This document shows positions 24,478 to 35,305 of a DNA stretch of 64,000 nt, one piece after another. The notes beneath the pieces were generated by a model. It ran no database searches and was not told where the DNA came from. It worked only from the letters and a program-made list of their open reading frames with translations. Position 1 is the stretch's first letter. The number at the start of each line of letters is the position of its first letter. A program made the position numbers and the translations under genes. The DNA comes from Stenocarpella maydis (lineage: Eukaryota; Ascomycota; Sordariomycetes; Diaporthales; Diaporthaceae), in NCBI GenBank assembly GCA_002270565.1, contig NQMI01000065.1, forward strand, positions 4,921 through 68,920, written 5' to 3'.

Positions 24478-26830
24478 ATGCGCCTGTGGTCCCATACCCT
24501 GTCCGGAACCATTGCAACTCGACCTCTCATTCGGCTTAGTTCCCGGCTGCTGTATATATTGCCCTGCGATCGCTCTCACAAGACACTCCTCGAGACAGAC
24601 CTGACGATAAGCAAGGACACCTTAGGCACCTCGAGCAATCCCACGAAACGCCATTTCGCCACCGCCAGCCCCACAATGCCACCACGCAATAGAAAGAGGG
24701 CTGCCGCACAAATCGAAGATGAGGATAACAAGCCAGATAATGCTGTTGTCGCTGAACCTGCCTCAGAAACCACAACAAATGGTCCAAGGAGGTCATCCCG
24801 CAGGGTACCCCCATCGCGGGATTCTGCCTCGGCGAAAGGGACTCGCACTGGCCGCACCAAGAAGCAAGGAAACGACGACGAATTGGTTAGAGATCAAGTA
24901 CAATTGCCGCCCACCAAGCCGATCGAGGTCGTCGAAACCTGGCTGAAAAGCAACGATGACGGAGCCGTTCCCGCCCTGCGAGACCTGGAGGAAATGGAGG
25001 TATCGTTCAAAAACGTCATTAAGAGACGCAGGTTGCAGATTGAGCAGAGCATCATCAGCGGGTCCAATGCAGGTCGTCCAGAACCTGCCTTGAGGCTTCG
25101 AGGGGGACCTCCGCCAAAGAAGAGTGATGCATTCCGCCTAGACCACATCTTACTCACACCCGAGGAAGACCTTGTTCATGCCTGCGACTCTGTAAAGGAC
25201 GGCGAGAGCGAGGCAGGAGACGAACTAATACGCACCGTCAAAGGTGCCAATCGCCCACCAGCTGTTGACAGTGACTACCTTCCACTGCCCTGGAAAGGGA
25301 GATTAGGCTATGTTAGGGTTTTATAAGCGGTGGTAATGACGGGCAAGCGCTGACTTGAAACAGGCATGCCTGAATACCTATCTACGGACCGCCAAACCGC
25401 CAGTCTTCAGTTCGAGGACATGCCGTATTTCATCCATTCTGGAACATCGCCATCCACTTGCAGACCCGTCGCAGCCAGAGCACTCAATCAAAAATAGGCC
25501 TGATAAGAGCAAGAAACCTGACCCCGTGCTGGGCCAAAGGTATGTCGAGAGTTTGGGCCTTGCAAACGCTACAGACATTGTAAAGATGCTTCGATGGAAC
25601 GGTAAGTACTATTCTTCTTTTTCCCGTGCTTCCCTAAACGCTGTGGTTCCACACAAGGTGATTAAAAAGGTTTCCAGAAAAGTTTGGCATCAGATTCATG
25701 AGGCTGAGTTCTGAAATGTTCCCTTTTGCGAGCCACGAAGAGTACGGCTACAAGCTAGCCCCATTTGCATCCGAGGCTCTCGCCGAGGCTGGCAGGGTCG
25801 CTGCAGAGCTCAGGCACCGTCTGACGACCCATCCTGGGCAGGTAAGAAACCGGCATGGTCCGATTTCTGATTTGAGTCATCCCTCGCTGACAGGTAGCAG
25901 TTCACTCAGCTCGGATCCCCCAGAAAACAGGTTGTCAGCAACGCCATCCGTGACCTTGAGTATCACGACGAGCTGTTGTCTCTTCTGAAATTGCCTCCTC
26001 AGCAAGATAGGGATGCTGTCATGATTCTCCACATGGGAGGTACTTTCACTGAGGATGGCGGCAAGCCTGCGACACTCGATCGCTTCCGCGAGAATTACGC
26101 CACCCTCTCCGACTCCATCAAGCGTCGTCTTGTACTGGAAAATGACGACGTGTCGTGGTCAGTCCACGACCTGTTGCCAATATGCGAGGAACTCAATATT
26201 CCCTTAGTCCTTGACTACCACCACCACAATATAGTTTTCGACGAGGAAAAAGTCCGAGAGGGCACGTACGATATCTCGCAACCGGACATTATGGAGCGCA
26301 TAACCAGGACGTGGACTGGGAAAGGCATCAAGCAGAAGATGCATTATTCAGAGCCCTGCTATGGAGTCGTCACCCCGCGTGATCGGAGAAAGCACAGCCC
26401 TCGAGTCGCGACGCTGCCGCCATGCCCTCCTGATATGGACCTTATGATCGAAGCCAAAGACAAGGAACAGGCCGTGTTCGAGCTCATGCGCAGATTCAAG
26501 CTACCGGGCTTCGAGAAGGCCTCGGACATGGTAGCCCACGAGCGTCCCGATCAGAACAGGCCGCCGCAAAAAGTCAAGGCTGTCAAAAAGGCTGCGCCAC
26601 GGAGAAAGAGGCGAAAGACAGGCGAAGACCCTCCCGAGGGTGCTGGAGATGCCCTGAATGGCGATGCGGAAGCGTCTGAAGCGATGGTTTCGGTCCCTGA
26701 CCCTGGCTTAACAGTGAATGCAGAGGAGTTCGGGATGGGCGGGCCGCTGGGGAGAGTTTACTGGCCGATCGGGTGTGAGAACTGGTTGAATCCCGGGAAG
26801 AAAGAGAAGAAGGCGAAGCTTGAAAATTAG
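24478..26830 (+). CDS. uve1: UV-damage endonuclease (UVDE/Uve1, Neurospora mus-18 type)
   Basis: Four exons: 24478-25311, 25364-25601, 25678-25841 and 25901-26830 (introns 52, 76 and 59 bp). They give about 721 residues. The enzyme nicks DNA 5' of UV photoproducts and other lesions, starting a repair route alternative to nucleotide excision. Family blocks appear in order: GRLGYACLNTYLR, FSSRTCRISSI, FGIRFMRLSSEMFPFASH, THPGQFTQLGSPRK, ILHMGGTFTEDGGKP, ENDD, LDYHHHNI and GIKQKMHYSEP. These are the metal-binding His/Glu/Asp positions of the TIM-barrel fold, between about residues 270 and 600. The N-terminal 66 residues before a second in-frame ATG (24676, MPPRNRKR) are rich in Arg, Ser and Leu and resemble a mitochondrial presequence. 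The shorter form starts with basic, NLS-like sequence. A long basic C-terminal tail contains PRRKRRK. No neighbour suggests a shared pathway. Confidence 0.93.
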
Positions 26831-27226
26831 AAGTCGTAAAAAGTGGGACTTATTCTAGTTGACCCGAGCCGGGTCTGGGTGTGAAGGCAGCAGGTGGGGA
26901 TCTAAGTTTGAATGCATCTTGCTTTCGACACCTGTCAAATGCCCAAGTGCTTCGCTGAGAAATGGATCTGGAAACCCAGCACTGAACAGACGGCTATAGA
27001 TCGTGGTTGAGATACGACCAATAAATACGCCGGAGAAAATGACGGATCATCTGCCTAGGTATTTAATACGCTGGAAGAGCTGCCACCGATATTACCTAGG
27101 TACTGATCAAACTTGTAGTCACTAACATGTTATCCTATCACTTCAGCTTGTTAGCGCAGTACTCCCTAACGTGGCATTTTATATCTCGTCCTGTTTTGAG
27201 AGCTAGAGACGCACGCATGCCACTAA
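26831..27226. other. Convergent 3' intergenic region
   Basis: 396 bp between the stop codons of the UV endonuclease (plus strand) and the GNAT gene (minus strand). No gene was seen; presumably both 3' UTRs lie here. Confidence 0.6.
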
Positions 27227-28010
27227 TCATGATGTACCCAAGATACTCCGCGCGTGAGCAGAATCAGCCTTCCACACTATAGCATATTGAGTCTCCTCGA
27301 TGACCTTCTCCTCGCGGACCTGCTCGAAGCCCAGGGACAGGTACAGGGGCCGGCCCTCGGGCGTTGACTGCAGGCACACGTCAATTCCCTGGCTTGCTGC
27401 GCGTTCGAGGCCCTCACTGGCTAAGAGCCTGCCGATTCCTTTGCGCTGGTGCTCAGGGTCGATAATTAGGAAGTTTAGTCTTGGGTGCGACGGAATGATT
27501 AGCTGGGGCTGATATCTTCTTCAAAGGAGAATCTAGAAGTAGGGACTCACGCCGCGAGGCCCGGGCCCTCTCATGCCCGAGGAACTCGTCAAAGCTCTCC
27601 TCGAGCTTCCGGCCCTCCCTGCCCAGCGTGTCAAGAGCCGCCTTGTCCAGCCCGGCCGGGTTCGGTCCTAGCTCCCTCTCCATCCTCGCCCTGGCGACCT
27701 CGGGGCTCACGTCGCCTTGGGCGGCGGTGAGCATGTCGATCCACTGCGCCCAGCCGATAACCTCCTCCCCTGCGTCGCCCTTTCTGCAGGCCACGATGGT
27801 GTTTCGGCCGGGACTCTCGAAGCTCATGGATGTCATGTATATGCGCCAGTCGAACTCGTCCCCGTCGCCCGGCTTGACCTTGAGGTGCGGCGGGAAGAGG
27901 AAACGGCCCCATGGCCCGGGACTAAAGGCGTCTAGGAAGATACGAACCATGCGCGGCAAACCGGCCTTTGTGGTGCGGCGAAGGGTGGTGGCGGCGGTGG
28001 ATTGGGTCAT
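27227..28010 (-). CDS. GNAT-family N-acetyltransferase, splice junction out of frame
   Basis: Exon 1 starts at 28010 (MTQSTAATTLRR) and carries the typical fungal GNAT N-terminal half, with FSPGPWGRFLFPP and EEVIGWAQWIDM. It ends at HERARASRR next to a GTGAGT donor near 27550. The second half is clear further on: LNFLIIDPEHQRKGIGRLL is the acetyl-CoA-binding motif A (Q/R-x-x-G-x-G/A). Then come LYLSLGFEQVREEKVIEET and a stop at 27227. The obvious donor leaves one base, while all plausible acceptors (CAG at 27499-27501 or just after) require phase 0 or 2, so the two halves do not join in frame by standard rules. Options are a GC-AG intron, a one-base sequence error, or a recently broken gene. 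Substrate is unknown; enzymes of this type acetylate small amines or proteins. Confidence 0.7.
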
Positions 28011-28322
28011 TGTGTGAATTCACGGTGTTGTATTGGAGGACAATATTCTAGTATAACTCTGTTTCAAATCAAGTATACTGCTCGGCATTTTGCCGATTTA
28101 TTATACCGGTAGTGTGAGGCTCTTGCAGGAGAAGAGTCATACTAGTTATGGACCTTACCACCTAGGTTTGTGCCCTCCCTTGACGCATTACAGCACGAGT
28201 GTGTGAGTCACTACTCAGGCTGCAGGTAATCTAAACGAGAGAATGCCGACAACCGAGTCTCAATTGCCCAGCGAGATCAGCTAGACGTATCAACTATGAT
28301 ATTGACAAGATTCATGAACTTA
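28011..28322. other. Upstream region of the GNAT gene
   Basis: About 310 bp of GC-balanced sequence between the GNAT start and the TIR element, probably holding the GNAT promoter. No other feature was seen. Confidence 0.5.
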
Positions 28323-28324
28323 TA

Positions 28325-29160
28325 ACGAGAGCGGCCCACTTTCAGGCCCCCCTCCCACCTAAACACCCCTAGTTCAAGACCTACTATTAAGTCTAATTTA
28401 AATTCTATACATAAACCGTCTACAATATAAGTATATTAATACCTACCATATAGAGCAAGAATAGTAAATCAATCATTATATAATTCATTAATTCAAATTC
28501 AATTACTAAATATAGTTAAAAGCTTTTAGCCTATTTAAATCTTATTATAAGATATCTGTTAGCTAGGTCACGTATTACAATACGAGTGGTGGTTGATGGT
28601 TGATATTCGATGGTTGCTAAGAGTAAGTATGTATGTAGGTGTTGCTAGCTTATGGGCTTAAATAGGTAGAAGCCAGGGGCTTAGTCAGCCCCTCACTACT
28701 GTCACTACTGGCCATTCACCTACTATGGTGACTACTGCTGGGAACCAGCCGTATTCACCTATAGTAGTAACTGTTGCCCACTGTGGCTGTTGCCTACTAT
28801 TGCCATAATATCTGTCATAACGGAACAACTTTATATACTGCTTGGGAATTCCAACCTGCTATTTGGAAATTCTGGTTTACGAAGTTATATAAATTTATAG
28901 ACTTTATAGTTTTAATATTCTTCTAGAATTAAATATTAATATGTTTATTGTTTTATTTTAATAGTATTTTATAATATATATATAAAATATTTATATGTAT
29001 TGTTTGTTCTGAATATATAAGAACTGTTAATAATGTATATATATCAGAACGTTGTATATCTATAGGTATTTATTTGAATTTAATAAGGAGGTTTGAAGTA
29101 AGGGTGTCCGTGTATGAGGGGGGTCCGAATGGGGGGGGGGCGAAAGTGGGCCGCCCACGT
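28325..29160. mobile_element. Small TIR element with TA target duplication (Tc1/mariner-pogo-like, non-autonomous)
   Basis: The left end reads ACGAGAGCGGCCCACTTTC and the reverse complement of the right end reads ACGTGGGCGGCCCACTTTC (17 of 19 match). Similarity continues inward imperfectly for about 70 bp: C-runs, then CACCCCTAGTTCAAGACC against CACCCTTACTTCAAACC. Both ends are bordered by TA (28323-28324 and 29161-29162), the target duplication of Tc1/mariner/pogo transposons. The interior is AT-rich with no transposase. Removing the nested solo LTR leaves about 580 bp, so this is a MITE-like or internally deleted, RIPped copy. Confidence 0.7.
28557..28807 (-). repeat. Solo LTR of a related copia family, nested in the TIR element
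   Basis: 251 bp in reverse orientation. It begins TGTTAGCTAGGTCACGTATT, corresponding to the reverse complement of the copia LTR end, and finishes TATTGCCATA, corresponding to the LTR start with CA mutated to TA. It is flanked by a perfect 5-bp duplication, ATATC at 28552-28556 and 28808-28812. The middle diverges from the other LTRs, so it is a related subfamily. Confidence 0.75.
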
Positions 29161-29162
29161 TA

Positions 29163-29638
29163 ATCGCAGGAAACTGCATCGCGCATAATATTGGAAGACA
29201 AGCAGGGAGGGCCGATGATATCACGATGACTCAACTTTGTCGATGCATTTTGCTTGGTTTACAGCATTGAAACCACCGCAGGTTGAGAGTCTTTCTTCGT
29301 GCTTACTAACGCCTTATCTCCGTCTGAATTCCTACAGGCGGCTCTCGGCGCCGATAGGATCTCGAATGTGCGTCTCGACTTGCGGAAGCACTGGAAGTCG
29401 GTTTAGGGTTTAACGACCTTAACTCCGTCGTTCGACTCCACACCCGAGGTCAACAACAAAGTGGTGACGAAATCAGCATGAGGTCTATATAAGACGCAGA
29501 TGACCAAGGCAAATTCGTCTCATGAAGATAAAAATCACCTCTGCCTACATCCCTCGACTCCGACAGATGTTGGCTAACACACAGCACGGTTCGTCGTCCA
29601 CCTAAGACCTCAAACAGATAATTGATTAGATATTCGGT
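29163..29638. promoter_or_regulatory. Promoter and leader of the aldo/keto reductase gene
   Basis: About 475 bp upstream of the start codon. A TATATAA box at 29486-29492 lies about 150 bp before the ATG, followed by a pyrimidine-rich leader. The promoter assignment is inference from position and motif. Confidence 0.4.
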
Positions 29639-30667
29639 ATGGCTCCCCAGCTCCCCACTCGCAAGCTGGGCAAGAATGGGCCGGAAGTCACCGCACTCGG
29701 ATTTGGAACAATGGGCCTATCAGCGTTCTACGGCAAGCCCAAGCCCGACGAGGAGCGCTACGCCATGCTGGACCACGTTTACAACTCGGGGTGCCTGAAC
29801 TGGGACACGGCCGACATGTACATGGACAGCGAGGACCTGCTTGGCCGCTGGTTCAAGCGCAACCCGGGCAAGCGCGAGAACATTTTCCTCGCAACCAAGT
29901 TCGCCAACACCGTCGACCCTAAGACAGGAGAGCGCAGTATCCGCAACGACCCAGAGTATATCCAGCAGGCCATCGACTCGTCACTCAAGCGCCTCGGCCT
30001 GCCCTACGTGGACCTTTACTACTGCCACCGCCTCGACGCCAACCAGCCCATCGAGACGACCGTGGCCGAGATGAAGAAGCTCCAGGACGCGGGCAAGGTC
30101 CGGTACCTCGGCCTGAGCGAGTGCAGCGCCGACAGCCTGCGCCGCGCCTGCAAGGTCGCGCACATCGATGCCGTGCAGGTCGAGTACTCGCCCTTCTCGC
30201 TCGAGATCGAGTCCGCCGAGATCGACCTGCTGCGCGCCTGCCGCGAGCTCGGCGTCGCCACCGTCGCCTACTCGCCGCTCGGGCGGGGGTTCCTGACGGG
30301 CAGCATCCGCTCGCCCGACGACTTCGAGGAGGGCGACTTCCGCCTGTTCGCGCCGAGGTTCTCGAGGGAGAACTTCCACAAGAACCTCGAGCTCGTGGAC
30401 AGCATCAAGGCAGTCGCCGGCAGCAAGGGGTGCACGGCGTCGCAGCTCGTCCTGGCATGGCTGATGGCCCAGGGTGATGATATCATTCCGATTCCCGGGA
30501 CAACGCGGATCCAGAACTTTGACGACAATATTGGTGCTCTGAAGGTTAATATCTCAAAAGAGGATGATCAGAAGATCAGGGCGGCTATTGGAAATGCGGA
30601 GGTCAAGGGTGGCAGATATCCTGAGTCTGCCCTGAAGTCATGTTATGTTACAACGAAGCCGTTGTAA
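29639..30667 (+). CDS. Aldo/keto reductase (AKR13/YakC-like), NADPH-dependent
   Basis: Single exon, 342 residues, the usual length for the family. It would reduce aldehydes or ketones with NADPH through a (beta/alpha)8 barrel in the cytosol; the substrate is not evident. Seen in the sequence: N-terminal LGFGTMGLSAFYG, and the catalytic tetrad D56 (WDTADMY), Y61, K87 (LATKFAN) and H130 (YYCHRL). Also present are GLSECSADSLRRA, QVEYSPFSLEIE, AYSPLGRGFLTG and the C-terminal cofactor-binding IPIPGTTRIQNFDDN. Third-position G/C bias is strong in the middle of the gene. Its stop lies 203 bp from the stop of the convergent sugar transporter gene. Adjacency to a sugar carrier may be coincidental. Confidence 0.95.
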   Translation: MAPQLPTRKLGKNGPEVTALGFGTMGLSAFYGKPKPDEERYAMLDHVYNSGCLNWDTADMYMDSEDLLGRWFKRNPGKRENIFLATKFANTVDPKTGERSIRNDPEYIQQAIDSSLKRLGLPYVDLYYCHRLDANQPIETTVAEMKKLQDAGKVRYLGLSECSADSLRRACKVAHIDAVQVEYSPFSLEIESAEIDLLRACRELGVATVAYSPLGRGFLTGSIRSPDDFEEGDFRLFAPRFSRENFHKNLELVDSIKAVAGSKGCTASQLVLAWLMAQGDDIIPIPGTTRIQNFDDNIGALKVNISKEDDQKIRAAIGNAEVKGGRYPESALKSCYVTTKPL

Positions 30668-30870
30668 AAAGACTCTATAGGTTGGACAGCCGACAACCAT
30701 GTCTTATACAATCTCTATTAGTCCCTGAAGCTTCGAATCAAGCCTTTTTGGCCACTATAGTGATGTGGAGAATATGGTTCCCAGTCGCAGGCACTACGCC
30801 GTGGTGATCGCCTCAGCATCAATACGTAGACGCAATCTGCTGGGGCCGTCCTATTGTCCCGGCAGAGAGC

Positions 30871-32867
30871 TCAGCTGGTCTTGCCCGACTTTTCGTCTTC
30901 GACCATCTCAGACACGGGACCTTTGGTTTCTGAGTCTTCCTGCTTCCTAACCTCAGCCATAGCCTTCTCCTGAACGGTTGTCCTATAACTCTTAAACTTC
31001 CATGCCGGTACTTTCTCAGTAAATAGCTCGTCAATCTCTTCAAGGGTTCGCCCTTTCAACTCGGGCATGAAAAAGAAGAAGAATATCATGCAGGCGAAGT
31101 TCGACCCCGCCCACAAGTAGCCGTATTTGGCTCCCTGGTTGAAAAGTTAGCCTCGGCTACCAAAAAAACAAAAGACATCTGAGACGATTTGTGCTTACCC
31201 AGTTGAGATTCTCGGGGTTGATAAAGTATGGTGAACAGAATCCTGTTAGCCACGCGAAGAAATACCCGAGGCTAATCGCAGATCCCACCGACCAGCTTCT
31301 AAGTCTCGTACTGACCAATTCCGTACTGACTGGATAGCTCGCATCACCAACAAACGCATTGTAGGAGAACAGGTACAATGCGAAGAAAGCGATCAAGCAA
31401 TTTCTTCCTGTCTCGCTGCCAACCGGGTTGACACTTCCTGCACCGACCGCCATCCCAAGCATGCACAGCCCCTGTATTGCTGCACCCATGACAAGGATGG
31501 TTCGCCGTCCTACCACATGGCGCATGAGGTAAATGCCGAAGTTGACTCCAACGAGGCCAAGACAAGTATTCATGATGGAGTACTTGAAGGCCTCATTCAC
31601 AGTCAGGCCAGCAACGATGAGGAAGTAGGTACTGTAGCTGATGACGAACCACGAGCCGGAACCGACCTGGCTCATAATGACCCCGTAGCACAGCAGCGTG
31701 CGGCGAAGGTCTGTGCCCCGGTACTGGTCCAAAGGCCCGATGGTGCTGGCAAGCTTCTTCTCCTCCTCGATTCCTTGGACCATTTCGACCCACTCAAGCT
31801 CGAGCTCCTCTGGGCGCAATGACCCGCCGCGGAGCGACTCGAGCGCCCGCCGGGCCTGCTCCATCTTGCCCCGGTTGACGAGATACCGCGGGGACTCAGG
31901 CACGAAGATGAGACCGATGGCCAGGAAGACAGGCACGACAAATAGGATGCCGATCGGGATCTGGTAGCTCGCCTTGTCGAGGCGGGACTGCGTCGCGTTG
32001 GTCGCCACCGCGCCGATGATGCTCCCGATATTGACCCACTCTGAGAAGAGCGCAACCATCACGGCCCGCAGGTGTGCCGGGCTTGCCTCTGCTGTGTATA
32101 TGTTCGAGAAGGTTACCAGGAAGCCGTTGCCGATGCCGAGGATGAGACGCCCTACGTAGACGACTGCCTTGTCCGTGGTATTGACCTGGATGGCGCAGCC
32201 GATGGCTGTCAACAGACAGGCGAGCCACAGCGCTGTCTTGCGTCCGAAGAAGTGGGCGAAGCTGCCTGCGGTGAGGGAACTAAGGAAGGCTCCAAGGGTG
32301 AGGAGGGAGCCGATAAGTTGTTGAAAGGTCCCCTAGGATGTCCCTTCGTTAGCTTCCGAGTAGTAATGAAATGGAAGATACGCCTCTGGGGAGTAGGCCA
32401 CGAGTATTTACTTACGTCAATGGCATATCCACCTGGTGCTTTAGGATCTGGGTATCCAAAGACGACCAGGAACCCGGGCATGGCTTGCAAGCTTCCTATG
32501 ACCGCAGAATCAAGCCCATATTGCATATTTGCAATGGCCACGGTGGCACATATCAAGAGACATTTCTAATGACCCCAGTCAATCGTGAGCAGCGCATTAT
32601 GATGTGGCTAGGACCTACTCTGTTCGCCCACAGGGACGTCTCTGGCAAGTGGGCGTCTGAAGACATGGCTACTCGTGTTCATACGGGTGGGGTAAATGAA
32701 GACACAAGAATGCATGTACGATTACCTACCTGCTCTCCGGGTTCCATGGTCCAGTATAAATATACTCGCTCACATTTTTGACTTCCGTTGCCATTACGGT
32801 GATCTGCCCCAATCCAACCACCGGGAAGCACCTTAGTTGCCATTCTGTCACCTGAGCTGTCATCCAT
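30871..32867 (-). CDS. MFS sugar transporter
   Basis: Four exons on the minus strand: 32867-32730, 32565-32416, 32332-31199 and 31134-30871 (introns 164, 83 and 64 bp, all phase 0). They give 521-561 residues depending on start: ATG at 32867, 32843 or 32747, the last giving MEPGEQ. Sugar-porter signatures are clear: ANMQYGLDSAVIGSLQAMPG (TM1), HFFGRKTALW (loop 2-3), GRLILGIGNGF, PESPRYLVNRGK (after TM6), MRHVVGRRTILVMG (loop 8-9) and the C-terminal PELKGRTLEEIDELF. It is a 12-TM plasma-membrane proton/sugar symporter type; the sugar cannot be told from sequence alone. The tail is charged and Glu/Lys-rich. Splice sites were chosen by phase and by continuity of family motifs. Confidence 0.88.
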
Positions 32868-33409
32868 GTAGCGACTGTCGTGTCAACCGCGGGGTGCAAC
32901 GCTCACGTATAGGCCATTTCCTCTTCCGGGAATGCCTATTACCAACCAGGACGGGGTTTGCTTCCCCGCAGTTCGGTAGTTCATCCAGTCCCATGGGCTC
33001 AAACACCATCACGAGTTTCCGAGATGGAGGCTTGCCCCAAAAACTCCGAATTCGGTCTGCCAGTGTCGCCCTGACAGCGTGGAGACTATCATATGGGACA
33101 GACATAGTAGTATGTATAGCCCTGGGTCGGGTTGTGCCTTGATGCATTTGCCATGACTCCATTCCACAAAGCTAAGAAATGATCGATCTTAACCTAGTGA
33201 GCAATAAACATTATGCAGTGATCAGTATTGTCGGCTGTATAGTGCGGCCTGCTATTAGCCCCAGGGCTGTGATCATGGACTGCAGCATAGACGTGTCCTG
33301 ACAGTCTGCATTTGCTACTATTTTCTTGACAATTACATTAAACTTGCCCCGCCCTCGCCAGGACCAAGTTCTGCCCCCTTTGGCAAAGCGTGCCCCAAAC
33401 TCCCATCAC
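32868..33409. other. Intergenic region between sugar transporter and phosphate symporter
   Basis: About 540 bp containing the sugar-transporter promoter side and the 3' flank of the phosphate symporter. No gene was recognised. Confidence 0.5.
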
Positions 33410-35305
33410 CTAAATACCACTTCCCCACCGAGGAGCATTCAAGACGATACCCATGAGCAGACCCGAGATGAGACCAGCACAAGGCAGCGTGATAATCCAG
33501 CCCATGTAGATCCATGCAACCATTCGCCAGTTGATGCTTCTCCACGTGCCGTTGCAGAAGCCGACGCCGACGGTCGCGCCGCAGATGCACTGTGTGGTCG
33601 AGACGGGCAGCTTCAGCTTGGTGGCCATGATAATGGTGATGGCGGCGCCGAGCTCCATAGAGAAGCCCCTCGACGGCGAGTGGAGGGTGATCTTGTTGCC
33701 GAGGGCGCGCATGATGTTATAGCCGTACGTCCAGAGACCGATGACGATACCTGCGCCTCCAAAGGCGAGGATCCAGGTCGGAACAGGGATCTTGGAGCTG
33801 ATCTCTCCAGACTGCCAGATGAAGAAGATCGTAGTGTAGGGCCCGATAGCGTTGGAGACGTCGTTGGCACCGTGCGCGAAGGACGCCGTAGAGGCGGTGA
33901 GAATTTGGAGGAATGAGTAAGCGTATTCAGCTGGAAAGTGTTATTACACCTACTGATCGCCTGAACGCAGGGATTTAGAAGTGAATCACTCACCCTCATT
34001 GTTGAAATGTTCACCGGTGGCGTGTATTGCTTCAATGTCTCCCGAGAGGAAATCTCTCTTGCCCTGGGCGGACACGACATCCTGATCAACACCATGCCAA
34101 AACCAATACTTCGCCCAGAAGAACGCAACAGTTGGGCTGTACCAGGGTCCAGGGGGTGCCGCGAGCTTAAGGTCAACTGGCTTGTCCTTCAGAGTAGCAC
34201 CTTCATCGGTTCTGGAAGCCGGGATGATGTCTGAGGAAGAACTGCGTTTCTCGTTGGCGTCACCAACCCCAACCGGGTGTCTCTCGACATCGTTGGACTG
34301 TCCTGCGGCGGCTCTTTTGGCGTCAAGCTCAGCTCTCGTCAAATGCCCCTCGTAGTAATCTCGAATGCCACCTTCTTGGACACCCTCGGGGCGAGCGGGG
34401 GACTCAGGACGCCGAAGTAGAAGGGGGCCTTGGATTACTTGCCATGGCTTCAACTGCCAATCGTCCTTGAGAATCTTGCGGTAAAGGTATGGGATGAAGA
34501 ACATGATGACAATAAGCGCAACACCAACACCGACACCAAGAATGGGACCAGGCAGTGCGCTGTCCGGCAGATCGATTCTTGCAGAGCCACCCTTCCATAC
34601 TATAAGCATGGTCAACAGTGCCGATGTCAGAAAGAAGTATAATGGAACGGAGATGAAAGCCATCTTGACTGGGTTCTTCTGGCGCATGACTCCATACTTG
34701 GTTATGAGGAAGATGACGGCGGCAAAGATGCCGGCAATGCCCGGCGCAATAGCCCACGCGGCAAAGACTTGAGAAACGCCATCCCATGCCCAGTTAACGC
34801 CGTTGGCACCGATTGCGGCGATTCCCACGCCAATGACGCCTCCCATGATGGAATGCGTCGTCGACACAGGCATGGTGAAGCGGGTAGCGATTGTAAGCCA
34901 CACGGAAGATCCAACTATGGCACAGACCATTCCGAGCATTAGGACGGATGGATCGGAATCAAAAAGTTCGGTAGAAATGACTTTGGTCCTGATCGTGTCT
35001 GTGACCTGAGCCCCGACGGCCATGGCACCGGCAAATTCCATACATGAGGCGATCATCATCGCCTGCCTCAACGTGAGGGATCGTGAGGCGACCGAAGTCG
35101 CGAAAGAGTTGGCTACATCGTTGGCACCTAGGATGAAATGTCAGGGATTTTCTACTGGTACTAAAGGGGGACGAGTATGGCACAGGAATGGTGCGCGCAC
35201 ATGATTTCTTGTGCGGAGAGACGACATACCGATGTTCCACGCATCAAGGAACGAGAAAATAGTACCGATGGCAAACAGATAGTCAAACTGAGGAAGAGCA
35301 GCCAT
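33410..35305 (-). CDS. pho-4: Sodium/phosphate symporter, PiT family (PHO-4/Pho89 type)
   Basis: Three exons: 35305-35230, 35127-33994 and 33930-33410 (introns 102 and 63 bp, both phase 1). They give 576 residues, close to the family norm. The duplicated PiT signature is intact: GANDVANSFATS at residues 26-37, split by intron 1, and GANDVSNAIGPYTT at 424-437. Each half also carries the PVSTTHSI/PVSTTQCICGATVGVG motif. About 10-12 membrane segments flank a hydrophilic central loop (PARPEGVQEG to DKPVDLKL). The protein imports phosphate with Na+ at the plasma membrane under phosphate starvation. In Neurospora such genes are controlled by the bHLH factor NUC-1; I did not find a CACGTG site in the upstream sequence read by eye. 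The symbol follows the Neurospora homologue. Confidence 0.93.
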
